Made by a program: the position numbers and the translations under genes
Assembly (NCBI GenBank): GCA_036897485.1
Contig: JAYMTF010000418.1
Span: 1-36,871 of the forward strand
DNA: 36,871 nt
Direction of reading: 5' to 3'
Source of the DNA: Pelargonium nanum
Lineage: Eukaryota > Streptophyta > Magnoliopsida > Geraniales > Geraniaceae
The notes under the pieces: generated by a model
The model's input: only the letters and a program-made list of their open reading frames with translations
What the model was told of the DNA's origin: nothing
Databases searched by the model: none
In this document: positions 21,329 through 36,871 of the stretch, piece after piece
Layout of the letters: every line of letters starts with the position of its first letter
How positions within the stretch are numbered: the stretch's first letter is position 1

Positions 21329-24300
21329 ATGAAGGTGATTGAGAAGATCCGAGACGCGGAGGCCAGCGGCAAGGTCGCCTTCTCCTTCGAATTCTTCCCT
21401 CCCAAGACTGAGGATGGCGTCGACAACCTCTTCGAGAGGATGGACCGTATGGTGGCTCACAATCCTTCATTCTGCGACATCACCTGGGGCGCCGGCGGCT
21501 CCAACGCCGATCTCACCCTCGACATCGCCAAGAAGATGCAGAACATCATCTGCGTCGAGACCATGATGCATCTCACCTGCACCAACATGCCTATCGACAA
21601 GATCGACCACGCTCTGGAGACTATCAAGTCCAATGGCATCCAGAATGTTCTCGCTCTCCGCGGAGATCCGCCTCATGGCCAGGACAAGTTCGTCCAGGTC
21701 CAGGGAGGGTTTGCTTGTGCCCTAGACTTGGTAGGTGTCGGGAATTGACCTCTACTTCCCTCTTCCTCCTCCACTTCTCTTTCACTTCTTCAGATCTGAT
21801 CTGCAATTAACTCATTCATGCCTGTCTCTCTGCAGGTGCAACACATGAGAGAGAAATATGGAGACTATTTCGGCATCACTGTTGCTGGCTATCCAGGTTC
21901 TTAATTGTTTACACTATCCATCCTCTTTTTCTTTTCTTTTTTGGTTTTTGTACGGCATTGACAATTGGTTGATCTGTCTTACTATATTTGTATTTGCTCA
22001 GAGGCTCACCCGGATATGATTGGAAACGATGGCGTGGCCACATTGGAATCTTATCAAAATGATCTTGCTTACTTAAAGAGAAAGGTTATTTTCTTACTCT
22101 TTTCTATTTTATTTTTTTGCCTGGTGCTCATATCTTTTTGTTCTTGACTGACTAAATGTGTGTTTTTACTTTACACACTACAGTGTGATGCTGGAGCAGA
22201 TCTCATTGTCACTCAATTGTTCTATGATACTGATGTTTTCCTCAAATTCGTCAATGACTGCCGCCAAATTGGGATCACTTGTCCAATTGTTCCTGGCATT
22301 ATGCCCATTAACAACTACAAGGGATTCATCCGCATGACTGGTTTCTGTAAAACTAAGGTATAACTCATTCTCACTCACTTTTTGTCTTGGTAACAACTGT
22401 TTGTCAGATCAGATGTATTGCTCTGCTCTGGTGCCTATTTGTATTTCATTTTATGGCTTTAGGATAGGGAATCTCGGACTTTTCTGAATTTATTGATGAG
22501 TGAATTAACTCCCAAGTATATCTGTGCAACCAAGCTTACTCTTGAAAAAAAAAATGTCTTCATAAAAGGGCTGCCACTCTTTTTAGGGAGAGATGTAGCA
22601 ACTGTTTGATTGGAATTTTGGATTTCATTGAACAATTCAAGGCATTAGCTCATATTTCAAGATCTAATGCATCTTGATGCAATATGAATATTGCAAGTTG
22701 TGATTGCAATGCACATTCATCATGTCCTCCTCCACCAACTCTTACACCTAGGCACCATCCCCATCATGAAGCCATTATTAATATATTCAACCTGTATTGA
22801 CAATTTCTAACCCTTTTGGGGTGAAGAATATCTTCCACTTTAACATCATCTTCAATATTTCACTCTATAAATGACAAGTATCCAAAGCATTGTTTATAAC
22901 TTGCAGCTCACTGTTCTTCATCACATTTATTAATTGATATCTCAATATGTCATATCTCCTTCCCTCATAATTAGACATAATCTTTCATATCAGCTGAAGC
23001 AGAGCTGAGTAAATAGGAGGACGAATGTGACTGTGTTTCTATTTTAGTATGCTATTATTATATGACCTTTTATGTCTCGTGTAAATGATTGTGGTGTAAA
23101 GACTGTCATATAAAGAAGGCTTGCCATAGAGGCATATACATGTTGGTGTGTTAGAAGTAAAAGGAATGTGGTGAATCAATTGCTTCTTTTGTTTTCCTCT
23201 TAACTGATTTAATATAATTCTGGAACTGTATGATGCAAGTAATAATGATCTTACCATTAATGGCCTATTTAATTTACGTTCTGATGACATATTGCAGATA
23301 CCAGCTGAGGTTATGGCTGCATTGGAGCCTATCAAGGACAATGATGAGGCTGTTAGAGCCTATGGAATTCAACTTGGAACAGAAATGTGCCGAAAGATTA
23401 TGGCTCATGGCATTAAAACTGTGCATCTTTACACACTAAACATGGAGAAATCAGCATTGGCTATCTTAATGGTTATTTTCTACTACCTGCTTATTTTTTG
23501 TTGTGAGATTATACTATTGTTAGAATGTTGTATGATAATTACTATGTTTGGATACTAATAGTCTTAAAATGGCAGAATCTTGGTTTGATTGAAGAATCCA
23601 AAATTTCAAGGTCCTTACCATGGAGACGTCCTACAAATGTTTTCCGTGTTAAAGAAGATGTTCGTCCAATATTCTGGTATATAATATGTTTGTAATTGCT
23701 ATCTTTTGGGGTGAAATCCAGAAACTAATCAGCGACACATATCATTTTATAATGCTTGTTCATCTGTTCAAATCGTCTGATATTTATAGCTAATGTTGGT
23801 AGGGCTAATCGTCCAAAGAGCTACATTTCAAGGACCGGGGGCTGGGACCAGTATCCACGTGGGCGATGGGGTGATTCTTGCAATCCATCGTATGGTGCAC
23901 TAACCGATCATCAGGTAAATCCCCTGGTTATACCTAATTCTTTTTCTGTTTCTATACATGTTTGAAATTTCTCCGAGTTAGTTTTTCCATCTTGGATTTC
24001 TCTGTGGCACTTGGTGTAATTTATTTCTTTTGCAAACAAGTCTTGCATGGTGAGAAGCTTGCTGTGTTTGTATATCACTGTGTCATATGATTATGAGTTT
24101 AACGACAATCACTCCTAACAATATATCAATCTAATGACACGTGCTAAACCATTTGTAATTCTCTTCACATGTCCATGTTTGCAGATTCTTGGGTAGTGGT
24201 GGGCAGATAGCTCTAATATCTTATTCACTATGGCTATAGTCTGTACTCACCTAAATTTTTTGTCCTTGTGTACTATACTTTTCACGTATAAAAAGAATGA

Positions 24301-27300
24301 AAATATATTGTTTTTTAGCATGGGAATCTTACTGGTACCCACCTTAATATTTTCCCTCTTATACCCCATTAATATTGATTGTTACATACCCCGACTTTGT
24401 GGAGTAAAGTTCAGTGTGTTAGTTTAACTCTCTCCTTGCTCACATCCTCTGATTCTCTTGTATTGGTCTGGAGTCTCTTCAACTGCTATTTCTTATCCTC
24501 TGCTCCTCTGGAATGCTTCTCTCATCCTGAGCTCTTATCTGGCCTTGTCTTTATTTCTTACCTTAGTTACCACAAATTGCTAGTGGGAAGCGATTTACGA
24601 TCTGCATTGTTCCGGAACGCCATAATCGGCGTTCCAGATCAGATGAGAGAAAATAATATAAATGAAAAATCTAACCTTTCTTCAGAATAAAACGGGACTG
24701 TTTGAAGAAGGTGAAGATAAAGATGAGAAAACGAGATTTGAATAAGTAATCTGCGGCGGTGTTTCTTTTGTTTATGTTGCGAAAGTTTATTAGTTTTAAA
24801 CTCTAGGGTTAACTTACCTAAGATTACTCCCTTCATCCCAAAATAAGTGTCATGATTTCCTTTTTGAGAAAAATTAAGGGATTAGTTTTGTATATTTTCA
24901 CTTATATCCTCATGGACATGTGTTGTAACAAACTCAAAGGACGTTAACATTGGTAATTCATGCATAGCTTACTTTCTAGAAAAGAAAAGAGGACACTTAT
25001 ATGTATTTTTTTATATATAAAAACTATAACTAATCTTATGAACAGTTAATAATTTTAATTTTTAATGTTGGTTAATTCATATTTTTAAAAGAGTTTCATT
25101 ATATATTACTAAAAAATGTTCTAAGTTCCCAATAAATGTTTTCTCCAAAATAAACGTTCTGAATAAGCCTATCACTGCCATTCTGCGCACCGAGACCCCT
25201 AGTGCACGACATTCCCGTTTTCGTTCCACATAGCGAAACGTTCCGCGATCCATGTAACTATTTTCCTACCCTCCGATTCTTTCCAGCCTGTTTTGCTTTG
25301 ATAGTTTCTTTATGCAAATCATAAGTCTATCTTGATATGTAACTGGCGTAGTAGCGTGTCTGTAACCACTTGCTTTTTTGGATGTTATCCATATTTCAAC
25401 GCTTTTAAGTGTTATCTGTAATGTTATTTTCTCTTTTATAGTTCATGAGGCCACGTGCACGTGACAAGAAACTTCACGATGAATGGGCTGTTGCCTTGAA
25501 AAGCATTGAAGATATTCACGAGGTATAGTTTACATTTGGGAACACATTTTCATTTCTCTTTGAAGGTGAATAAAACATAACTTGCTCTTTCTGAATTTGC
25601 ACATATCAGAAATTCATGAAGTACTGCCTTGGGAAATTGCGAAGTAGTCCTTGGTCAGAATTAGATGGGCTTCAACCAGAGACCAGGATCATAAATGAAC
25701 AGCTGGGAAAGATTAACTTGAAAGGTTTCCTAACCATCAATAGCCAACCAGCAGTGAATGGGGAAAAATCTGATTCTCCATCAGTCGGTGAGTAGAATTT
25801 GTGTTTATGTTCAAGTGCATAATTGTTTTTATGAACACGATCATGGTTGTTAGAATCTCCAATCCCCGATTTGATTCAGTCGATTTACCCCCTAAATGAT
25901 GCAAAATCATTACTGAATCTCCCACAGATTTGAATCGGGAGAGAATCACTGATTTCTCCTGATTCTTGATTCGATTCTTCTGATTCACCCGATGCACATA
26001 TGTTGGGGGTCATAAGAAGCTGGTTGTAAAGATCAGGTCAGATCTGTCTCGACTTGTGTTGAGAAAAAAATCATAACTATTATTTTTGACTCATTAAGTT
26101 GTTTGTATTAGTTTAAGCTAATATTTTTCCTAATATTAATTTTTATATTCATCATATAGTTCTTTCTAGAAGTTTTGTGTGATTGTACATGAATCTTCCG
26201 AATTCGATTCCCGGTTTGAATCATGATTCAACAACCATGGATACGATTGTTTTACGTATGCATATGCTGCCTTATGTTTCATATTTTATATCTTTTGAAT
26301 GGATCTAGTTAATTGTTTGTTCATATTTATGTGCAGAACCGTTAGTGTCATAGAGCTCTATTAACAAACTTGAACTTTTTCTTTCCTAATTTAATATATT
26401 TAATTAGGGTAGAATTTCTTAATTTCATTCAGGCCATAAATTTTTTACCCATTCATGAAATAAGAAGTGATATTTGATTGCTATTAATGTTCTTGAACAA
26501 TTACAAAGAGTTTTAAATTTTATGGGATGCCTTTGCCTTTTCTTTTTATCATCCTACATTAATCTGTACCACATATTAGTGTTTATGCTCTTTACTATGA
26601 TGAACTTTGTGTCGTGTTTTGTACTTTATTCTTATTATTCTCACTATGTACTGATTACTAAAAATACTCTGGATGAAGTGGTAAGAACTAAAAAAAACTG
26701 AGCGTTGTAACTGTTATCTTTTACGATGGGTTGTGGATTCTAGTTATACCACCCTGTTTAAAATATTTCCAGTTCTATCATGTTTCTAGTTATTGAGTGT
26801 AAGATATGCCAATTTACTACAGTAGTAAGAGGCATTAAGAAAATGTTTCCCTTGGGCATGTTGTCCTCATTTTGGTCTAACTGTGCTGCTATAGTTTTAT
26901 TGGTGTTATTTTTTTTATTTCCTCTTTCTAATTTACATGTTGCACCCCCTTTATATTGTGATTTAGCAAGTAAACAAACCACTTGTGGCATCTGTTATGT
27001 GCACTTATGTAAATGGTAATTGGTTGCAGGATGGGGTGGCCCAGGAGGGTATGTTTATCAGAAGGCATATCTGGAGTTTTTCTGCAACGAGGAGAAGCTG
27101 AATGCACTTGTTGAGAAATGCAATGCTTTCCCATCACTGAGCTATTTGGCTGTTAATAAAGACGGGAATTCAATATCTAACGTTGGTGAAAATGATGTGA
27201 ATGCGGTGACATGGGGAGTCTTCCCAGCTAAGGAAATCATCCAGCCAACTGTTGTGGATCCTGCCAGCTTCATGGTCTGGAAGGATGAAGCATTTGAAAT

Positions 27301-27582
27301 CTTTTCACGAGGATGGGCTTCCTTGTTTCCTGAGGGTGATCCATCCAGAAAATTGCTGGAACAGGTTCGTCTTTCTTGTCTGTCTGATATGCCCAATTGG
27401 TTTTTGCATGTCTCAGTTATTTCAACTCGCGCCTTCACCTCTTTTTTTCTTTTCAACTTGGCTCTGCTACAATAAGCTCTTATTTTGGGTTGTTGCAGGT
27501 CGAGAACAGTTATTACTTGGTCAGCTTGGTAGATAATGACTACGTACATGGTGATATTTTTGGTGTTTTTGCTGATTTGTGA
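21329..27582 (+). CDS. MTHFR: Methylenetetrahydrofolate reductase, 11 exons, 594 aa
   Basis: Exons: 21329-21730, 21836-21896, 22002-22084, 22184-22357, 23298-23471, 23576-23676, 23803-23914, 25442-25522, 25610-25787, 27030-27364, 27499-27582. The enzyme reduces 5,10-methylene-THF to 5-methyl-THF with FAD, supplying the methyl group for methionine synthesis in the cytosol. Plant enzymes of this family use NADH and are not inhibited by S-adenosylmethionine (family knowledge). The N-terminal barrel (about 1-300) has [11 protein letters not shown] with the catalytic glutamate (E21), [19 protein letters not shown] (D113, FAD contact), LIVTQLFYD and PGIMPI. The plant/animal C-terminal domain follows after the linker [16 protein letters not shown] and ends [10 protein letters not shown]. 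The length matches plant MTHFR (592-594 aa). Exon 1 is long and strongly rich in C/G-ending codons, unlike the later exons. Introns 4, 7 and 9 are long; 7 and 9 carry repeats. No break is seen. Confidence 0.97.
24430..24700. other. Unexplained insert in MTHFR intron 7 with a perfect hairpin
   Basis: A CT-rich stretch (CTCTCTCCTTGCTCACATCC onward, 24429) leads into GGAACGCC (24614-24621), ATAATC, GGCGTTCC (24628-24635), a perfect 8-bp stem with a 6-nt loop. It is flanked by GATCT (24599) and AGATC (24636), which extend the symmetry imperfectly. The frame through it has no domain I recognise. It may be a repeat or a captured gene fragment. Confidence 0.3.
24827..25000. mobile_element. Truncated Stowaway-type MITE in MTHFR intron 7
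   Basis: The left end CTCCCTTCATCCCAAAATAA follows a TA (24825-24826). The interior shares TTTCCTTTTTGAGAAAA, ATCC(C/T)CATGGA, TGTAACAAACTCAA, GGTAATTCATGCATA and AGAGGACACTTAT, in the same order, with the complete element at 7440-7655. The matching right terminus (TTTGGGATGGAGTGAG in the other copy) is missing; similarity stops at about 25000. It is non-coding. Confidence 0.8.
25165..25262. repeat. GC-richer repeat-like block in MTHFR intron 7
   Basis: CACCGAGACCCCTAGTGCAC (about 25188-25207) and TTTCG…CGAAA inverted words around CGTTCC (25218-25242) stand out from AT-rich flanks. It resembles degraded plant repeat DNA, but I cannot assign a class or exact ends. Confidence 0.25.
25842..26239. 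mobile_element. GATTC-rich element with inverted ends in MTHFR intron 9
   Basis: The left end CATGGTTGTTAGAATC and right end GATTCAACAACCATG are inverted repeats (one extra base in the left arm). The terminal parts are dense in GATTC / GAATC words (about 25870-25995 and 26190-26230), with an AT-rich middle. The length is about 398 bp and there is no coding capacity. The form suits a non-autonomous DNA transposon (MITE); the family and target duplication are not resolved. Confidence 0.6.
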
Positions 27583-28699
27583 GCAAAGCTGCCTCAATCA
27601 GCAGTATCTGCCATCCTCACCCATGCGATAAATAGTGATGTGCTTAGTGAATTGAGCCCATGAGATTATTGGGTGTTTACAGTTGATGATGTTGCCTTTG
27701 TAATAACTTGGTATTTTGAGACCTTCATGCTTGGTGCTTTTAAATTATCTGTTCTTTCTAGCAAAACCAATTAAGTATAATGTTCTGTTGTATTCTATAT
27801 TTCCTCATCTAATAATGTAATGCTTCTGTTCCTTCCCATATTTCTCAGATTAAGTGCTTATTCTTCAGTTTGTCATGAAATTCTGTGCTTACCCATTACT
27901 GGGCATTAAACATTTAAACGGATGGTCTGTATCGGATATAAGCCAGACAATCTAACCATTGTTGTGCTTGATTTAGCTGGTCTAGTTGATAAATTCTATC
28001 TTTCCGGTGTGTAAGGGCACGAAATTGACTGGAAGTTCAGATCATCTAAGTTGTTAATTTGGGTGGCTTTCATGGCTCTCCTCTTCCTAGTCTTCACCTA
28101 GATGAAATAAAATGGAATAAGCGGTCTTACCTTAATGGTCACGTGTTTGGTATAAAATCAAAACAAAATTTTATTTTAAGTTGGAATTTGTATTACTAAA
28201 ATTATTTTCATATACGAAAATAAAAGTGTGTTATGTTGAGATGTTGTGCGTGGATGGATGTTCAGGACATTTAAATTGTTATTTAAGTAGACTTGCATGA
28301 TTGTCCTCTTCCTTGTCGTAGCTATAGTAGATTCAGGGTGTTTTGTCAATACATTATGTAATTTCTATTGGACGGTTTCTCGCCTAATAAGATTAGACGT
28401 TGGTTCAGAATGGTTAGAACTTAGGACTTGTAGAAAACATAGTTTTTCTTCAAAAGCTACCGCATCCCTTTTTCTCCACCTCTTCATTTGAAGGAACAAA
28501 ATGTTTACTTCTTGAGAGAGAGAGAGATTCATCTCACACGTTTGTATATTAATTTGTTTTCAATTTCATTCTCTTATTCAAAAACAAAACAATTGATGTA
28601 ATGTGATGATTTCGTATAAACACAATAGGATGACTGTATAACTAATGTGTTTTGTTTAACAAAACATAGTAGGTTATGGTTTTGGTTTGATAAAACATA
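27583..28699. other. MTHFR 3' UTR and spacer
   Basis: The 3' UTR probably extends to about 27800-27850. The rest is AT-rich. A (GA)7 microsatellite lies at 28514-28527. No gene is supported. Confidence 0.45.
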
Positions 28700-28860
28700 A
28701 CAAGTCGACCACTATATATCAAACTGCAGAAATCGATTTGTGATGAGTTTGAGCAGGTCGACCACCAATGTATAGGTGGACATGAGATGGTGAGGTGCAG
28801 CAGGTCAACAATGACATGTATATGTCCATCTTTTGGTTTTATAAGTAGGTTGACCATCTA
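28700..28860. repeat. Second GTCGAC-core cluster, inverted relative to the first
   Basis: AAGTCGACCAC (28702), CAGGTCGACCACC (28754), CAGGTCAAC (28801) and GTAGGTTGACCATC (28846) are copies of the same core as at 20009-20350. Here the conserved flank reads GGTCGACCAC, the reverse complement of GTGGTCGACC. The copies are fewer and more widely spaced than in the first cluster. Confidence 0.6.
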
Positions 28861-29021
28861 ACTTGTATATTTGTATTATGTTACTGATATAATGTTTTGG
28901 TAAATGAGATTATTACTTTATTCACATAAAATTCTTTGGGTCTAATATACTTTTCGTTTCGGGCTTGAACATAAGTTTGTAGTATGACCTAAAAACTCAT
29001 AAAGTAGATTGTTCGAATAGT

Positions 29022-29347
29022 TTCACGTTGTTCTTCTCAAGCTTCTCAACTTCATGGACCTTAGCAACTATTGTTGTATATGCTTGAACGCTTGAAAATC
29101 TCCAACTTCCGAGGACATCTTGCTCTGATACCAATTATTGTGTGATTTGTGAGAACAAGTCTTGATGGATCAACTATCTTGGGAAAATGGTACAAGAATT
29201 ACAATAGGGAAGAGAAGAGAATACACTACTCATATACACACTTGTACCTTGAGGTCAACAAGCCAAACACAAAGGCCCAAGTATAAATTGTTCAACCTTT
29301 TTGACTTAGTGTTTGGTTTAAACTAAGTCACTAATGAGATCACAACA
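29022..29347 (-). mobile_element. Short copia/TRIM-like LTR with tRNA-iMet primer-binding site
   Basis: GCTCTGATACCA (29122-29133) is the reverse complement of TGGTATCAGAGC, the primer-binding site for initiator-Met tRNA used by many plant copia and TRIM elements. Five bases to its right begins a roughly 209-bp stretch (29139-29347) with TGTGTGAT … ATCACAACA ends. On the minus strand these give TG…CA ends typical of an LTR, placed 5' of the primer-binding site. About 100 bp of internal sequence lies to the left. No second LTR copy or polypurine tract is seen, so it is a fragment. Confidence 0.7.
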
Positions 29348-30085
29348 CCACATTAAAAAATAAAGATTCAGCAGGTCGCTTTGTTTCTACATATTAAATG
29401 GCAGGTGAGTATGCCTTAAAATTGATGATATGTCATCTTCTAATTGATTTGACTTAGTTTAAGATAATTTCTTTTACTCACATTTATTTTATTCAAACCA
29501 ATGAAATAATTAAATACAAGAATTAAATGCAAGCAAAATCCTAATTAAAAGTCAAAATCAAATAGAACGTGAGACTAAAAACGTAATATAATAACTAAGC
29601 ATCAATGAGACCGTAAGTTCAAGAAAACCAAAACCATATAACCCATATTATATTAAAACAAATTAGTTATCACTATTTGGACTCCAAATCCCAGTTATCT
29701 ATGCTTTACAATTTTGGATGTCCCTAATTTTTGAGACAGAATTGCCCCCAGATGTTCTAAGGAATAACATCCCACCCAACTATTTAGCTAGGTTGTGTTG
29801 CGTCTCTCATCTCCAATTCGACTTGTTACCTCTTCTCCCTCGTCTGAACCCTCGCCGTCTTCCTCCTCCGCCCGTCGCCTCCGGCACCGCCGCTTCTTGC
29901 CATTCTCTTGCGACAACCGAACAGTTAATTCTATCTCTCCATATATTGAATACGATCTTCTTAACTGTTTATAAATTTGTCGCACATGTTCCATCAATTG
30001 AATGATGTTGGGGTTATTTGATTCCTTCAATCACTCAATGTTTTTGTGACTTTTTCTTAATTGAACGTTCTGCATACATGCAGAT
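29348..30085 (+). promoter_or_regulatory. MetAP2 upstream region and probable spliced leader
   Basis: An AT-rich part (29348-29700) is followed by a pyrimidine-rich and G+C-richer leader-like block at about 29800-29930 (TCTTCTCCCTCGTC, CTTCCTCCTCCGCCC). CATGCAG at 30077-30083, two bases before the start codon, has the form of an acceptor. A leader intron ending there is plausible, with a donor near 29930-30000 not fixed. An open frame at 29718-30005 lies over this leader and is not taken as a gene. Confidence 0.45.
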
Positions 30086-36276
<6,191 letters not shown>

Positions 36277-36871
36277 TATGGAAGGAAGTACAATTTTGTT
36301 TGTAATGTGTCCGTCTCTTCTTTCACAGATTGTAATGTACTGCTTATTAGTTATTACTCGGTCTATTTAATTCACTATTAGAGACACTTCAATGCTTGCA
36401 GTTTTCTATAAATCATATGTTGATGGCATGTATGGACTTGCTTCCAGTATGAACTCTTTAGAAAGATTTAGTAGGTTTCCTGTGCTTATTTGGTCATGTT
36501 TATTTTTATTTTTAAATAAATATAATATAGCTAGTGATTATAGATTGTAATAGCAGTTTTTATCAAGTATCTATTTGAATTGTTTAAAAACAATCTGACA
36601 GCAACTAAATTAAAATTGTTGGGGCTTGTAGATTCAATTCTGAGTTATATTGATTTTTTTCCCTTTTTTTCTTCTGAAATTGAATAATACTTTTTTATGT
36701 CAGTGATTTTGTATGGAATTGTTATTTGCCACAGATCCGTTAGCATTGACAGGGATATTTTTGGTAACGCTAGGCAGCAACAAGCTAATGTTATGATTTG
36801 TATTAATTTTACAAATTTAAGTATGATTAATATTAATATTTCTATGACTTATATAATAAATTGTTAATTGA
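36277..36871. other. MetAP2 3' UTR and downstream AT-rich sequence
   Basis: The stop codon at 36274-36276 is followed by a probable 3' UTR of 200-300 nt. The last 350 bases are AT-rich with no coding frame or bounded repeat that I can support. Confidence 0.45.

Noticed and set aside
27020..27475. 151-codon continuous frame as a separate gene
   Set aside because: It is MTHFR exon 10 read through into intron 10. Splicing at 27364/27499 restores the conserved C-terminus.
19745..28870. MTHFR as cargo of one large transposon bounded by the inverted GTCGAC clusters
   Set aside because: MTHFR is a complete multi-exon gene with its own promoter. The arms share little beyond the core and no target duplication is visible.
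29718..30005. 95-codon frame upstream of MetAP2
   Set aside because: It lies over the pyrimidine-rich leader of MetAP2, with a proline/leucine-rich stretch reflecting that composition; no family match recognised.

Overview
This is a stretch of nuclear genome from a flowering plant, almost certainly a eudicot. It is AT-rich between genes, all five genes are split by GT-AG introns, and the families are plant-type (MLO, ASHH-class SET protein, plant-type MTHFR). I cannot name the genus from sequence alone. All five genes lie on the + strand and I could rebuild each coding sequence from start to stop with all reading phases consistent.

Layout: (1) Rab GDP-dissociation inhibitor (GDI), 502-5140, 13 exons, 444 aa. 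(2) MLO-family seven-transmembrane protein, 6159-10430, 14 exons, 519 aa. (3) SET-domain histone lysine methyltransferase of the ASHH3 type, coding part 13238-18060, 12 exons, 370 aa, with a long leader region upstream. (4) Methylenetetrahydrofolate reductase (MTHFR), 21329-27582, 11 exons, 594 aa. (5) Methionine aminopeptidase type 2 (MetAP2), 30086-36276, 11 exons, 421 aa. These are separate eukaryotic genes with their own leaders, not an operon. MTHFR (supply of methyl groups for methionine) and MetAP2 (removal of initiator methionine) are neighbours, but nothing in the sequence shows that this is functional.

The introns and spacers hold small, mostly decayed mobile DNA. There is an intact 216-bp Stowaway-type MITE with TA duplications in MLO intron 4 and a truncated relative in MTHFR intron 7. 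Two related LINE 3'-end remnants lie in ASHH3 intron 4 and MetAP2 intron 8. A short copia/TRIM-like LTR with an initiator-Met tRNA primer-binding site lies on the minus strand before MetAP2. Other repeats are a GGGTC-rich element with inverted ends after MLO, a GATTC-rich element with inverted ends in MTHFR intron 9, a 96/102-bp tandem duplication before MTHFR, and two clusters of a GTGGTCGACC motif that flank MTHFR in opposite orientations.

I found no RNA gene, CRISPR array or prokaryotic-type system, and no convincing new gene system. The most notable observations are the oppositely oriented GTGGTCGACC clusters, a possible in-frame alternative splice site in ASHH3, the paired repeat copies inside introns, and the strong G/C-ending codon bias confined to MTHFR exon 1.
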